NCBI GenBank assembly: GCA_015039365.1
Contig: WION01000005.1
Span: 62,001-126,000 of the forward strand
Origin: Amanita rubescens
Lineage: Eukaryota > Basidiomycota > Agaricomycetes > Agaricales > Amanitaceae
Reading direction: 5' to 3'
Length of the DNA stretch: 64,000 nt
Shown: positions 21,601-36,029 of the stretch, one piece after another
How the letters are laid out: each line of letters begins with the position of its first letter
How positions within the stretch are numbered: the stretch's first letter is position 1
The notes under the pieces: model-generated
What the model saw: the letters and a program-made list of their open reading frames with translations, nothing else
What the model was told of the DNA's origin: nothing
The model's database searches: none
Program-made: the position numbers and the translations under genes

Positions 21601-24600
21601 TCGACAGCATGGACTGAACGATGACCAGTAGACTGTTGACGAGAACGTCGGCCGCGTCATCCTCAATCGATTGATATGGTGGAAGAATTTGGAACGGCGG
21701 TATGTCTTGATCCATGATCCATGAGAGGACAGGACGGACTAGGTAATTAATCTGGGGCTGTTCCAGAGACCAACGTCGAAGATTTTCTTGTACATGACTA
21801 ACTTGTCGATAGGCCATCATAATGCACTCGTACTCGTCTGCATTATTCAATGAGACATGGAAGGGCTGCCAGAACGAACCAACATACCTTCTAGCAAAAT
21901 AGCGTGAGGGGACAACTGCACCGATTGAAGATGTCGGACGAGATCGTCTCGTATCTGATTCGTCTGTCCCATTACAATTCCGACATCCTGAAGAAGCACT
22001 TCAGGAATAGAAGGTTGTGGTTTCAGTTCGTTGAAAATTATCATTCCCTGTGAAACTTCTTGTAAAGCGCTCGATAATCTGCACAAAATATCCTTAATGA
22101 AGCGGAGCCTTTCTATAACAATGGGCCCAGATGTCATTATCTTAGGTCGTTCAGTGAGCATTCGGAGGCGGTGACGCGACCTCAATAGTTTGTTATATTT
22201 TTCGATTGCTTCTGCCAACCTGGGCGACTCCGTCAGGCTTTGACCAACGAAATTAAGCATAACTCACCGATGTCGCAGATCGATAGCTAGAGAGAAGCTT
22301 GATTGAAGCAACATGATGCCACGCTGCAATTCGCGAGTTGTGATGTCGGGGTGATGGTTAGAAAGTGAAGAACGCAACCGCGGCATCATTTCTTGTAGCC
22401 TCGAGAAGTATACCTCAATCCGATCAGTAGACAGCTCCTTCCCATCAGTATCAACCAAAATCGGCTGCTCTCGCTGCCAGCATTCATCAGATAAGTTCTG
22501 GAGCACGCTAGGTTTGGGTTTCGCAGAGAGACCAGTTCTTTTTAACTCTTTGAGGAGATCACTCCATGCCTTTCTTTTGCGCACAAGTAGCGCTTTTTGC
22601 TGTCCCTCGCGTCGTGTTGCGGCAATATTGGCTGGAATTATGGTGTTGGACAGCTCCTGAGCGATGATGATTATCTCTGTCGCAAGTTCGTCGGCAGCGT
22701 GTGGCGAAGCGGCGAGGATAAAACGACGGATACGTGTATCAATTAGATTCTCATATTTTGTGAAAGTCCGCCCTAGCTGAGAAAGATGAGGTTTCAAGGT
22801 TACGTCAGGCTCATCAGTGCAGGGCATAGGCAGAGTAAAACTAGGAGATTTGTGTGCATTGAAGACTTCTAGCGGTTTCGCTTCTGTGTCTCCCGCAAGC
22901 TCTGGTGAGATTTTATCGCACACAGACTGTTTCAGAACATCACGGAATTTGCGAACAAGCTTGAAGAGCTGATGGTGAGTTCGCTGCGCGCTGGCTTTTA
23001 AAGCGTGTACATTGGCATCTTTCCAGCTTGCCAGCTTGATGAATTCTTGAACCTCCTTTTCAAGTATCGCTTTTTGATCTCGCAGACTATTGGCCAGCTT
23101 TGCGGAATATAACCCGAAGCGATGCACAGTTGCATAAATAACGTGCTGAACGCGGGTCAACCCCTTTTTCTGGTGTTCTGGCCTTGAATTCTTCAGGATG
23201 GCAACATAGCGCTGAAAGGCTTCCAAGAGTTGCAGCCTAGCGTGAAATTGTCCAAGAGAGCTAGAGGTTATGTAATCGTCAAGGAGAGGGATAAGATCGG
23301 CAAGGAACTTGGTCAACGATCCAGGTTGCTGCTTATTCTCCTGCTCGCATGCGTCTAGCGCTCCACTAATGCAAGCTTCGTACAGTCTGAACCACCAGGC
23401 AGAAGCTTCAGAAGCATACGCCTTTTCCTGCGACTCTAACAAAACTCGCCAGCTTGAAAGCTCCAGTCGTCGCCAATCAATGATGATGTTCGTAAGAGAG
23501 CGCTGATGAGATGTAAGCGAATTTTCCTTATTCGCGTACATCTCCCAATCATCCATATGCATCAATAACTGCTCCAGAGCGGACAAAAGCTTGGCCAGAG
23601 GGCTGCTGAGACTCAACCCAAGGAAGACGTCACATTTGGTTCGAAGATGTTGCAGGACCATTTGCTCGGGCCAATCATTTATTAGCGAGTTTAAGCGAGA
23701 TCTCAAACCTTCCACAATTTCCAACGCCTTCTTTGCCTCGAACGTGTAGCTATCCAAATAGAAGTTGTATCTTTCTGGGACACCACTTGATTTTCGAAGG
23801 TGGGAAAGCCCGTTCCTTAGCATGACTAGTTGTAGCGACAAACTCTCGTAGTCCAAACATGAGGGCAGCACCTGAGTTTGAAGCAGACGTTCCAAGAAAA
23901 ACATTCGCGTCAAGTGGAACACATCCGAATTGGAGCCGCCAAAGACTCCAAAGAGGTTGGCGTGGCTCTCTGCGATACGCGTCGCATCTTCTGGCTGAAC
24001 GTGTTTCAGTGAATGAGCCTTAGAGTTGTTGGAGCTCATGGATGTATCTTGGTTCAAAACGTCCTCAAACGATGGGAAGAGGGCCAAAAATTCCTGCTTC
24101 TCTATTTCTGCATCGCTTACTTCGTTGTATGTTGTGGTGCGACGATATAAAGAGGTTGTTGCTTCATTCTGGTCTTGTTCTTTGGCACGGTCAATCAGCC
24201 ATAGACGAAGAGCTTGTTGGCAGGATACGTCGACATCGTTGATCCTTGTATCGAGGTCCACTCCCATGGATTTCTCGAATACAAATACTGCTAGCCGGAG
24301 TATCAGATGCTGGACGGCAGGGACAGTTGGAGGAATCATGTCCATCTTCGAGCTGAGGACAGAAGAATCTAGGAGACAAGGATAGGTAGACAGGACGGCG
24401 GCAAGCTTGGCACAGTTATCCATCCCGGGAACTGTCGTTTGTCGAGTAGCCCGAGCAGTTAGTCGTAATCCGAATCGAAGATACAGCATGGAAAGCTTGA
24501 GGGTAATATTGATGTCTCCGAATTCCGCGTAGGCGCCATCCAATCGCTGATAGAAACCAGCAATTGACTGCTGCACAACTTGCTCTTGCGATGTCCCCAC

Positions 24601-27600
24601 CTCTGTACCTTGTTCAAGCATCGCAATTAGACCGAACAACTTATCCCGAGGCAATACATGGTTGTGAAATTGGATTATCTCTGACCAGTACACGTGTAAT
24701 CTTGATGGATCTTTCCGCACAGGGTATCGAAGCTCTTTGGAAAGCAGGGATGTGACGGTTTCGAGCTGCTGTCGCAGGCTTTGAAGAACCGCATTGCTTG
24801 AATTTCCTGTTGATAGTTTTTCGAGCTCCCGATGCAAAGCTATCTGGGTAGACAAATCTTGCGCGCTCTGCATCAAGTGTTCAGAAGTCATATTCTGGAC
24901 AGCAGCTGGGTCGATTGGCGCGCTCGGAACAATGAGCTCGAACAACATTAAGCCAATCGCCGTCCAGAATTTCCCGAGCGTCACCTCGAGAAGCGCGTGC
25001 GGAATATCGTCAACCACAGGACGGACGTAGCATCTTACGGCTCGTGCGAGAGCTCCGTGCCTCGCCTGCTCCATGGAGGATACAAGGTCAACGATAGGGC
25101 TCCAGATATCTATTGAGGCAGCCCTGGAGCAACTCTTGGCTGGACGTTCCGCAGGAAGAACCTGGTTGAAACATTGCGCAATCTCGGGTAAAATAAATCA
25201 GGGAAGGGGAATGCAGGAAAGCGTCTCGAATTACCAAAAGCAAGGACTGGTACAGGAATGATGTCAGCTGTACGTGTCGATTCTTGTCTATTTCACATTG
25301 TAGGGTAGTCATTCGGGCTTGATATTCAATTTGCTTCTCGTAGTCCGGAAGAGAGGAAAGAGGCCGTTGCTTCCAATCACTATCAAATTCGGTAACAAGA
25401 TCAATACAGTGTGAAACAAATGGCTTACATTAAACTAAACGTATTCCTCAGAAGAGTTGGTTGGAACAGTGCCGACGGATCGCCGCTTTCCTACAGTATT
25501 ATCAACAGCCGAGTTTCTACAAGAACGCGGTAAACGTACGCCATCACCTTTCAATCCCCATACGTCGTGTAGCCACTGCAAGTGCGTATGGGCAGTAAGA
25601 GGATGAAGGTCTTTTTCAGCTTCAATATACCAGATGGTGTGCCTGTACGCTGTAAGACGTCGCAATGGGAAATTACTCATTGCCACTGTGAGATTGATTA
25701 TTTCCTTTGCTGTGTTCAGTTTCGATTTCTGACATGGAGATATTATCTCCGTTGAATATCGTTAAAAACCGGCATATACCTTCATTCTGACATCTGCCGC
25801 TTGAAGCGAAAGCAGATCAAGCTCGACTACCAAGGAAGTTGAGTCAACGCAGTTGTCAATGGCACATTCCTTGCTATGTCCTTGAAGTACCTATCACGAC
25901 TTCAGTAAATATATATGTAATCCAGAGTGAGTAGCGATACAAGGTGAAGCTCCCGTCCGAGTTCTACTAGTGCGGTGTCGTCCGGATTGTTACTGGACGG
26001 TAGGGTAGCTAGGGCCAAGTACTCGAAGGTGCGCTGACGAAGACCTAATAGATTTAAGCGGATACTCAGGAAGTCATTTATACTGGGCATACTGGTACGA
26101 TCGGCATCTCTGTTTAACGATCTCGCAAGCTCGTCCAGGCGAATTAAGAATCCCTTTGAGGTCTCTGACGAGTTTTCAGTGTACAAGGAAGACCAAACGT
26201 CAAACAAACCAAGACCGGAGGTCAAGGTGACAAGGTCATTGAAAGTTTGGGCGCAATGTTGCAATATAGTTAAGTGTGGGGACTCAATACTGAGCGTATC
26301 AAGAATGGAACGGGCCAAAGCAAGCAAGGTGGAATGGTCTAACGGAGTATTCCCCAGCGTTCTTCGAAGGTGGGTCCCGTGCTCCATAACCTTGGTCATT
26401 ACCTCAAACACGTTCTTCTTTTGCGTTAGTATAGGTGTATTTCTTTCCTAGAGGACCACCGAACTCACCGATTGCGCTGTTAAATCTGTCACATTTGTGC
26501 TTCTGAGTAGTACTTCAGAAACACCTCGCATGTTCTCGAGCAGTGCATGGACCGTAGCGAAGATCGTTGCTTCACTCGATTTTCTTAACGTTGCCTCTAT
26601 GGAAAGTTTGTTCGTCTCTTCAGCATTTTTCTCATGCACAAACGCAGTAACGGCAAAGTTAAGTCCTTGGAAGAGCATGTGATGCGTGACGGTATCTTTC
26701 TCTCCGAGCGATTTCTCAAACGACGAAGGGTTAACCAGGAAAAAATCCATGGGCTATATTCAAATTGCCCAAATACATGACATGACAACAGCGAGAATGA
26801 CAATCAATATAGAAATGCTTCAACAAAAGTAGATTAGCTGACCTGACACGGAACAATATCTGATGAGACTACCCGCGAGACTGTGAGTGCTTTCCTCAGG
26901 GAGTTTAAGGCATCTCTCATGATGAACTCCTGAAATCCATGAATATCCATGTTTAATAGTGCATCCCTTCTGCGGTAGACATGTGCGTAGCGTGGCACCA
27001 TAGTTCTAGCGAAAAAGTGAAGATGAGATGTAGTCAATTTCGCATTAGTGGGATCATTTTTTAGGACGACCAGCGCTTGGTCAATAGTGCAGGCGAGTGC
27101 TGAATCCTGATCAAGTAATCTTCCGCTCGAAGACGCACCGGATAGCGGTCTGAGCAGTTGGACACGAGTACCTCTTCTAGTATCATCAAATTGAAGACAA
27201 GAAGCTTTCCAGTAACCAGGAGGGGCAGAAATGTGGTTCCTCAAGTGATCCATCAACAGCGCGGGGTCATCACCTGCAAAGGAATCGACAACGGCAATTT
27301 CGGTCCCGCGGTTACGCATAGCTCGAGATAGTTCACCGTATTGGGAGTCGACAGTCATGAAAAGCCTGAAATTTGGATGCGGTTTGATAACTTGTACAGT
27401 TTCACCAACGATTCCCCTCTCGCTTAAGGTCAAAAAGCCATTGGGTTCGCACAGAGAGTTAAGCCTATCAAGAACAGAAGGGTTACACATGTTAGCGTTG
27501 TCAAGCAGTAACCAGTAGCCATTCCTCATTGCTTGAACGAGAGGTCCATCAACCCATTCGAATCTGCCAGCGACTCCACATTTAGCAGCTAGGTCGTCGA

Positions 27601-30600
27601 GTTGTGTCAGCAAAAGTTGTCGCATTGACGAGTCTTTCACTTCCTGGACTATACGCAGACATAGCTGTAAGAGATCTGGGGCTGCTGTCGCCTGTGATGC
27701 CGTAAGAAGTGAGGACAATGCTTGACGATATTCTTGCAGATGCTTGAAACGCGACTTTTCCCATGAACGCAACTCTACATCAAGGAGGGCCAAAATCTCT
27801 TCGGTGAACGCCAAAACGCGTCCTCTGCCATCTACTTGCTCGAAGCTTCCAATGATATCCAGGGTATCAGTAGCGCTATTGGTCGATATTTCTCGGAGCA
27901 TATTTCCTGTGAAGTGAGCTAGTAATCTTACGACTTCAGTCTTGCCACAGTTCGGTTGCCCAGTTAGGATGGTAAGCCACGATTGGGAAACGCACAACCC
28001 AACAGATTCTAAAACAGAGAGATGTTTCTTGAGGATCCTAGGAGCACGCCTTTTGGATGCGAAATTTTGGCGAGCGTTGGCGTAATATCCTACTTGAACG
28101 TGCTGGGAAGATACTGTCAAGGGTGGTCGATCCTTCAATCGTTCACTATTTGTACCGAAAGTTTGGTCAAACAAAACGTGTGCTTGAGTACGGTCTTCTT
28201 CCGTCCTGAACCGATGAAGATAAACGCTGCGAAGGTGGTCAACAGGGTGCTTCGGTGCACCAGGAGTACGAAGAAGGTATCCCCAACGTATAACGTCACG
28301 CAAATTGAATTCCCATGGGCTACCTTGCCTAGCGAATGTTCGTTTTCTGCAAACTTCATCGTTAAGGCGCATGTTGAATGTAATCATGGATTGAACAAGG
28401 TCTTCGTCAAGGTCCGGAAAGAGCTGTCCACAGATGATAGACAAATCATTGGGAGAAAGTTCCTCCACGTAAACTTTAGTGAAGCGATTGACGAAAGACT
28501 TGGGTAGTCCTTTACGCCCTCCACCTTGGGTTAGAGGGTTCTGCGCAGCAAATATACGAAAAGATGGATGACGAGAAAATGAACGGCCTAGTTCCGGAAT
28601 ATAGACCGTCCCACGATGGTCAAGCACTGCATTCAACCCTTCAAGCACGGCTTGCGGCGCAAGATTCATCTCGTCCAAAAGTACCCACTGGCCTTCTTGC
28701 ATAGCTTTCAAAAACTCTGCATCTCTCCATGCAAACTCGCCCGGACCGCCCCCTTCAACTGGTAAGTCAGAACCAAAGAGGTCGATCAGGTCTGTTTGAT
28801 CTGACAAATTGATACGACATAGTTCATGTCCTGCTACGTTTGCTAAAGCTGTAACAAGGCTTGTTTTACCCACACCAGGACTGCCTTCCAACAAGATCGG
28901 CTTTGTCACTTGGCATGCACGCACGATCCTCAAGGCATTATCTTGAGTGGTCGGGGCATGGAGACTGAATACATGGTCACTTGTAGGTTTCTGTCCTTTG
29001 GGTATTGAAAAGGGGCCAATTCGGGTATATCCTGAAGAATCTGGTCGAGGAACGGGGAGGGCACTCCTGTAAGTCAAAGGAACGAGTTCTTCCAGCTTAA
29101 TCTCCGCGTCAGCCTTAAGCCTTTGGATAGCCTCCTTGGAATATGACGATAATTGAGGCAAGGAACCCAGACCATCAAGAAAAGTCATATGCGCCGCATG
29201 ATGCTGTAGGCTAATCAGCGTCGTGTCGAAGGGATAGGCTAGTTGACTTACAAATATCTCGCTTGTGGACATGGTCTCGTGTTGACAGGCAGAATTTGTG
29301 AAGGTGACCCAGGCCTTTTATAGCGTTAATGATAACGAAATAACTTGTATAAGCGAGGCTCACCAAAAGGTCCCTCAGGTTGGACAGCGAACGATCGCCA
29401 ACCCTCGAGCAAAGCCAATCTGTAAAATACAGGAGGGGATTCGTATACATTTTCAACGCATCAATCTTCCACAAACTGCTGACGATCAACTCCAGGTCTT
29501 CCCTATCTTCCACCGGAGGGACCCAAATCTCCGTAAAACGATTCCGCAGAGCAGGGGACAGTTCTTTCTTGCCATAGTCACCACCTGGGTTCATAGTTGC
29601 TACCATCTTGAACAACTCCTCTGCTTTGATCGCTGCTCGTTCATTATCTTCACCTCCTTTCTCCGCAAGTACCATGGTTCTTGAAGGCTCCAGTACGCTG
29701 TTTAAGCGCTCAAGGACCGAATCATCAGCGAGAGAAATTTCGTCAAGAAGGAAGACATCCCCATTGCGCATGGCCTCCACTAAGGGTCCATCGTGCCACT
29801 CAAAAATAGACTGAAGACGAAGTAGCTTCTTCTGAGCGGTTTGAACCCTCGCCTTTAACGCTTCATCCATGTCGGGCGACTGGAGTGCTTTGTTTAACGT
29901 CTCCGCAAGTGCATCGAAGCCCAGCTCTCTACCACCAAAACCGATCTCTTCCAACAACTTGTTAACTTCCTTCACCGCCTCCGCTTCTGCGGCACTCCTA
30001 TTCCGCACAGGGCGTAATCCACCAATCAAATCGGCTGTCTCAGTGTTCTGATGACAATTGAGGCCTATCAACCGCTGCTTAACGGCATCGGCATAGACCT
30101 GGCATACTGACGTCTTGCCTGATCCCGTTTCTCCAACAAGCAGGACAGGTTCGTTGAACCTTAGCGCCCGGGACACGAGGATGAACAAGCGCTGCATGGC
30201 GTTCGTCCATACAACACTCGCAGATTCCATCGACGATACTGGGCAACCCAGATGAGCACCCATATCCTCTATATTAGGATTGTTGATATTGTATATCGTC
30301 TTCTCGTCGACCCGCACCCCCATAACGTTCTCGATAACCTCTTTAACCACTGCTCTATCATCTTCTCGCCTTGCTCTTTCACCGATGAGCATGTAACCGT
30401 TTTCGGCCAACTCTTGATATCCAACGGCATCTCTGCCTGCCCATCGGAATAGATCACGAAGCGTAGCAAATCCATGTTTACTCTCGAAGACACGTCCGGC
30501 CTTGCGTCTTTTCTGCAGCTCGCGGAAAACAGTAACAATCTTTTTGCCATATGAAGGGGCAATACGGCATCGTTCGCATAAGATCAATTCAAGCTCAGCT

Positions 30601-33600
30601 TGCGGCACATCTTCAAAGTGGACCTCAAGGAAACGATTCCTGAAAGCACGGGATAGAACCTTGCGTCCCGCATACAGCCCGGGCGGATTTTGGGTGGCAA
30701 ACAGCATGAAATGCGGGTGGGGTTTCACAACTTCTTGAGTTTCCGGCACAACGAGCTCCCGATTGTCATCCAAAAGACGATTTAGAGCCTCGAGAACATC
30801 AGTCGGTGCCAAGTTCAGCTCGTCCAGTACGATCCAGTCACCGTTGCGAAGCGCTTGTACAAGCAAACCGTCCTTGAAGACCAACTTGCCCGTAAGTGGA
30901 TCAGAGACGTAAGACCCAAGATATTCCTGGATGTCTGTATGTTCATGGTTGTTTATTCGAACAAATCGATGCCCGGTCCTCTTTGCGAGATACTCTACGG
31001 CGCTAGTCTTCCCGCTGGACGTAGGTCCTTCAATAAGGACCGGAAATCGCCTCGTTAAGACGATCCTCGCAAGGTCTATGAGTTTGCTTTCGACGCTGGG
31101 AGTGATGATATATTCATTCATAGGATCCTCCGGATACGGTCCTTTCTCCAGGTAGAATGGGCCAAACTTGATGTATTCTTCTGCGGACCTTCCGCGCGGA
31201 ACATTGGGGTCCTTCGCAAGAAGGGATTTGGGATTCTTAACACCGGCCATTATATGTTGATTTGCAAGTGTCGTAACGATTCCTGCACTTTCTCGGTCAA
31301 GAACCATTGTGAACGCCATCAAACACCCTTCCCAAAGCGCACGTCGCAGGGGAAAGCCGAATGTAGCCGCAATCTCGTTGGCAAATGTCAAAGCACGCGC
31401 CAAGGTGCGCATACTATAATGCGGCCTGTGATTGGCCCCATCTGCAATGTGACGCCGCTCGGCCAAAGCTTTAACGCTTTGGTAAAATTCCGCGACGTTC
31501 ATGATCGATGCCTTGTCGCCGACAGCACTATTCCCGATGTATTGCTTAATAATGCTCAACAACGTCTCCTTATCTGCGTCTGGTGGTGGGACATCGATTT
31601 CCGTAAACCTGGCGCGGATGTTTGGAGGTAAATCTTTCTTTCCGACGTCAGTTGCAGGATTCATGCAGGCGAAGAGGCGGAAGTCCGGATGTCGAGGTAC
31701 AGGCTCCAGAGATCCTCGTTCTGTCAACGTGATGGATGCGGTAGGTCCATGAAGAAGTCCTGTGATACACTCCAACGTTTCAGGACTTGCGAGGTTAATC
31801 TCGTCAAGTAGAACCCTATGTCTACGTTAAGGAATGCGAAGAACACTATAGGTTGATGACTTACCAATCACCTGATCGCAAAGCTTTGACTAATGGTCCT
31901 TCGACGAAGTCAAATGCAAATTTGCCCCTTGCCTGGATGTGTTGCACTTCGAAGTGGTCCACGTCTCGCAGAAATCCCGCCCACGTTTCTTCGGAAACCT
32001 TCGGGCCATCCGTGCCTTGCTCGACCTTTCGTTTCTTGCGCGGTCCCTCCCCGCCCTCTCTGCTAACATCATGAATTAGACATAGTGCTTGCACAAATGG
32101 AAAGGAACATACCCAGTGTCATCACTCTTTTTTTTAATCCTCTCCATTGCCAGCCTCGCACTTTCTCGCCATAGCCCAACTACCCTGCTCCACCGTGACT
32201 CCCTTATCGCTTTCCTGACCTCTCCTTCAAACTTCTCGTTCTTCTTCCGACTAAAAGTTCCGCCGAACAATTCCTGCCACCTTTCCATCAACGCGCCACC
32301 TGGAACTCTGGCATCCACAGGCTTAAACCCGCCCAACAAGTCCCCTGACTCGGTCTGGTGAGACAAATTCAGAGATACCAGCCGCCGTCGCAGTAGGCCA
32401 GCCAAATGTGTCACCGCACTAGTTTTTCCCGTCCCTGTCTCTCCCGTGAGCAATATAGGTTCAGACAAAGCCACGGCGCGGACAATACGAGACAACAGCA
32501 CGATAGCAGGCTTGTGCATCGCAAAGGGACGTTTCCGACCCGCCAAAGACTGTGCAAGATCGTCCATCTCGCCACGAGTAGAGCCAGACGACTTGACCGT
32601 AAGTCGGGTGTATCCAGCGCTCACCGCCACTACACGACCATTGGCATCTGTCTCTTCTGCGAAAGGAGGCACGCGTCCACTGATGAGCCAAGCCTGTCGC
32701 TCCGAATCGAATCCGAGAAGGCTTCCTATCGTGCTGGCAACTGCTTGAGCGTGTGACCGAGCTGAAGCAGTTAGAGCACCAGCTCCAAAAAAAATATCCC
32801 GTGCCTCGTTGAAGATATCCTCTCTTAACGATGGATTTGTGAATATCGTTGTCAGAGGTAAGGCCGGACGTTGTCCGGCAGAATGGCTTTCATCTTCGTC
32901 GACATCCATCCGACTTGCATAGTGGAAGTTGGCAGGAAGCAAACTCTCCACGCGTGTGCACAACTTTTCCAATTCCCTCACACCGACGTCTCTTCCACCA
33001 GGCGCCCCACTGAGCTCTCGAACCTTCTCCCACAAAGTAAGTAGAGACCAGGCAATCTCGCCCTTCAACTTTGGGTATTTTACGTCCATTATCATTCTGA
33101 GCTCTTCTGCGGTGGGAGACTTGACGATCACTTCCCAGAACTTGTGTGCACCGAGGAAAGTTGGGGTAGGAACATTGAATTCTTTCAAACCATCACCTTG
33201 GTGTGATACTCTGATAGACCTAGTTGCGAAGACCCTGAATGCATCTGCAGCAACAACTTTTCCCCTTCCAGGAATATCTAGCTCTGCACGCTGACCTATC
33301 CACCTTCCAAGTCGCATGCTTTCGATCAGCGGTCTAATGGTACCGAGAACTTCGGAGCTAGCCTTATCCACGTCCTCGAGGATGACCCAACGTCCTTCGC
33401 GCATGGCACGAACAAGGACACCTTCCTTCCATTCAAATGATCCTGGTGAAGTGGGAGAAGATGCATAAGAACCGAGAAGAGCGCGGGGGTCGAGAGAGGT
33501 ATCGGCGAGATGAATGGCAATCAGTTGATTAGAAGTTTGTGGGTGCAAAATGGACGCGAGGTGAGTCAGGAGATGGGATTTCCCTGCAGAGGGCGTGGAA

Positions 33601-34667
33601 GTAAGGAGTGCTGGGAGGCGGAGGGAGATGTGCGTTGCTAAAGAGCGCAAAGCAATTCTAGCCGAAGGAGTAGACACAAGTGTGACAGAAGCGCTCGAAA
33701 CTGTTGATAGAGCCGAACGCAACAATAGTACACCGTGACCATTTGCGATTAGTGGACTATGGGACACCTGGTCAGGTTCGTAGAGGGAACAAAAAAGATA
33801 CTGACCATAAATCATGCTCCTCAATACGCCGCCCAACATCTCCGTCTTCCCAAACATAATAACCTTCCCTCGAAACAGCATCTAGAATATCATTTCTCCA
33901 GTTCTGGATTCGGTCTTGTTCAAGTACGGGCAACATCCAGCCATCTACCACCCAAGTCTCTCCATGAGGTTTTTTGCCATATTCCAGCGGACAATCTGGG
34001 ACAAACGGCTCTCCATGCAACACCTCGCGCTCCAAGACCTCCCTCTCGGCTTCGCCCATGCTGCTTTGCACAGCGTAACACCGAATCGCGAGCAATTTTG
34101 CGCCATTATCCGCCCACTCCGACCAGATAATATTCGAGAGAGGCATTAAAGGCCATAAGAATATGTCCGATATCTCTCTGTTGGCTTGTTGAATCCGGTG
34201 ATAGGCGAGAAGCAGCGAGTGTATGCCAGACATGTCAACATGGATATCTCCTGTTATTGACCCCAAAGGTCCATTTTGGAATCGCGGCTTCCGCAGCATT
34301 TGATCCAGAATACTATATGACAAAGTGAGTTGGAGGAATGGAGTAGTTTTTTCTCTCTTTCATACGGGTATAGTTCTTCTTGCACCTCGACAAGGAGTGC
34401 GATAGCAAAGAGCCGCTCGTCAGTGCAGTCATCGGCCTCGACCCATCTAGCGCACAAGTCCAGCAAAATAGGCCGAAAAGCCTTGGCAATGAGTTCCGTC
34501 AACTCAGGTTTCGCCAACAGTTGCGATAAGATAGCCAATAATTCACGCTCGGACGTTGCATTTGATAGTTCCTCCACATATGGGGGATTTTGTGGTAGTT
34601 TTGGGATTAAGAGTCTGGTTTGCCTGCGTAAGTTGATGGCAAGAGGGTCGTAAATGGGGTCGGTCAT
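18632..34667 (-). CDS. MDN1: Midasin, ribosome-assembly AAA+ ATPase
   Basis: Sixteen exons keep one frame for about 5,079 residues, close to yeast Rea1. Exons: 34366-34667, 33806-34312, 32113-33756, 31865-32062, 29364-31815, 29252-29314, 26843-29203, 26469-26753, 25941-26417, 25770-25890, 25540-25709, 25429-25490, 25235-25379, 22268-25182, 21888-22219, 18632-21837. Six AAA units are visible by their P-loops in order: a degenerate TSTPSAGKS, then GETGTGKTS, GPTSSGKTS, GETGSGKTS, GSPGVGKTS and GQPNCGKTE. A helical linker, a long Asp/Glu-rich stretch (about 20200-21250) and a C-terminal MIDAS domain (IAIDDSRSMAE, the DxSxS motif) follow. Midasin pulls assembly factors such as Rsa4 and Ytm1 off pre-60S particles in the nucleolus and nucleoplasm. 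The donor at 25769 (GTTTTT) is weak but gives the conserved VYAAKEIIN junction. Confidence 0.96.
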
Positions 34668-35789
34668 CGTAGCGACCTCACAGTTTGACTCGAGTTAAAA
34701 AAAAAAAGGATCAATTACGTATGCCTTGTCAGCGTCACATGTCACACGTCGCGCAAGGCTCAACTGTTGAGTCGTTCTGCCAGTGATGGCCACGGCCTCA
34801 GTGAGAGAAGCAAGGGCTGATTTCGACTTACGGACATCGTCCCCTCAGACAATGATCTTATGCACCAATGTACGCGCGCGCTTTCATGTCTTTCCTCGTA
34901 CTCACATACTATAGGCATCTCCGTTATGCCAGTCCTACAACGTACCACCGGATTCAAAGGAATTTTTTCTGCTTCCGAAAGCCCAACCCCTAACACTTTA
35001 TTGCCGCGATCAAGGCTCAACTTACGCGCGACCGAATCAGTTTATATTTCCAGCAAACTTGCATGTCGTGAAAACCAAACCTAGTGACGTTCACTTGAAT
35101 GGTTCTGCAGCCGTATACTTCAGAGGTCTAGGAACTGATGAAGCCTCAAAAAAAAGGCGCGCCTGTGAGCCTTTATCTGTATCACGTTTTTGGATTTATA
35201 GACAAGCATAGACAGATCGGTATATGTATGAAAAGATAGCTGAAGCGCGACTAGTTTGGCCGGCGCACGGACCATATCGGAGTTTTTGCATCTTTTAAAC
35301 TTCGCCTGTGCGAGCGAGTCTGACATCAAAGCAGACGAGTGGTGAGTTAATCCCCTGAGAGGAGGACAAGGTCTAATTGAATATGCAGAATATGTCCCAA
35401 AAATTCTTGAAAGGGTTCAAGATTGACGGCGCAAAGCTCGAAGAAAATTTTGGTTACTACCCCACAACCGAAGATCCACATAACATGAGATATTATAAAG
35501 GGATCATCGGCCTCCTTCCACGGACGTCGTACAAGTACAATGGTGCTGGGATTGAAGAGATGATGGTTTGTGCCTGGTAGTCGTCGTGGCAGATGGGCGG
35601 GACAAGGAGGAGTTAGAGAAGATGGACATGCCATTCTGTGAAAAGACGCTTGCTCAGGCTACAAAAAGCGTCTTGACTCCTGGAGTTTGGCCCAGCTGGG
35701 ATTGAGCAGGCTAGATATCGGAGGAGGTGAGTACGACTATAGTTCAGTGTGGAGTTGTCTCTTCTCATCATTGCAGTTTTTCGTAGCAG
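34668..35789. other. Intergenic interval with one unassigned small ORF
   Basis: This is the upstream region of MDN1. It begins with an A-rich run at about 34696-34709. The plus-strand ORF 35377-35580 (67 codons, beginning MNMQNMSQKFLKGF and containing YYPTTEDPHNMRYYKG) has a composition compatible with real protein but no recognised family. It may be a relic of a gene broken by the repeats that follow. Other frames are short. Confidence 0.3.
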
Positions 35790-36025
35790 TATGGTTGGAA
35801 TCATACTTGGTTCTGGATCGCGGATTTCTCTTCGCTTTGATCCCGGGATCAAAACACGTGGCTGTATAAAGGGTGTACTAGGAGGCCTTGGTATCTTGCC
35901 ATCGCTGCTCTGAAGGGCAGGAACAGTGGAGGTGGATGGTTCCAAGTGTTCGAGGTGTTAGGCATGAGTGTTCGTAATAATTGACAATTAAATGCCATTG
36001 ATTCTTTTATTCTCAAGTTACCGCT
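35790..36025 (+). repeat. Dispersed repeat fragment carrying GATCCCGGGATC (copy 2)
   Basis: Blocks GCAGTATGG..., CTTGGTTCTGGATCG and GATCCCGGGATCAAA (35850-35864) and then TTTTATTCTCAAGTTACCGC (about 36003-36022) match the minus strand at 3005-3110. Here the blocks lie upstream of the POL12 fragment, whereas in copy 1 they lie downstream of it. No coding function is supported. Confidence 0.65.
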
Positions 36026-36029
36026 ACGT

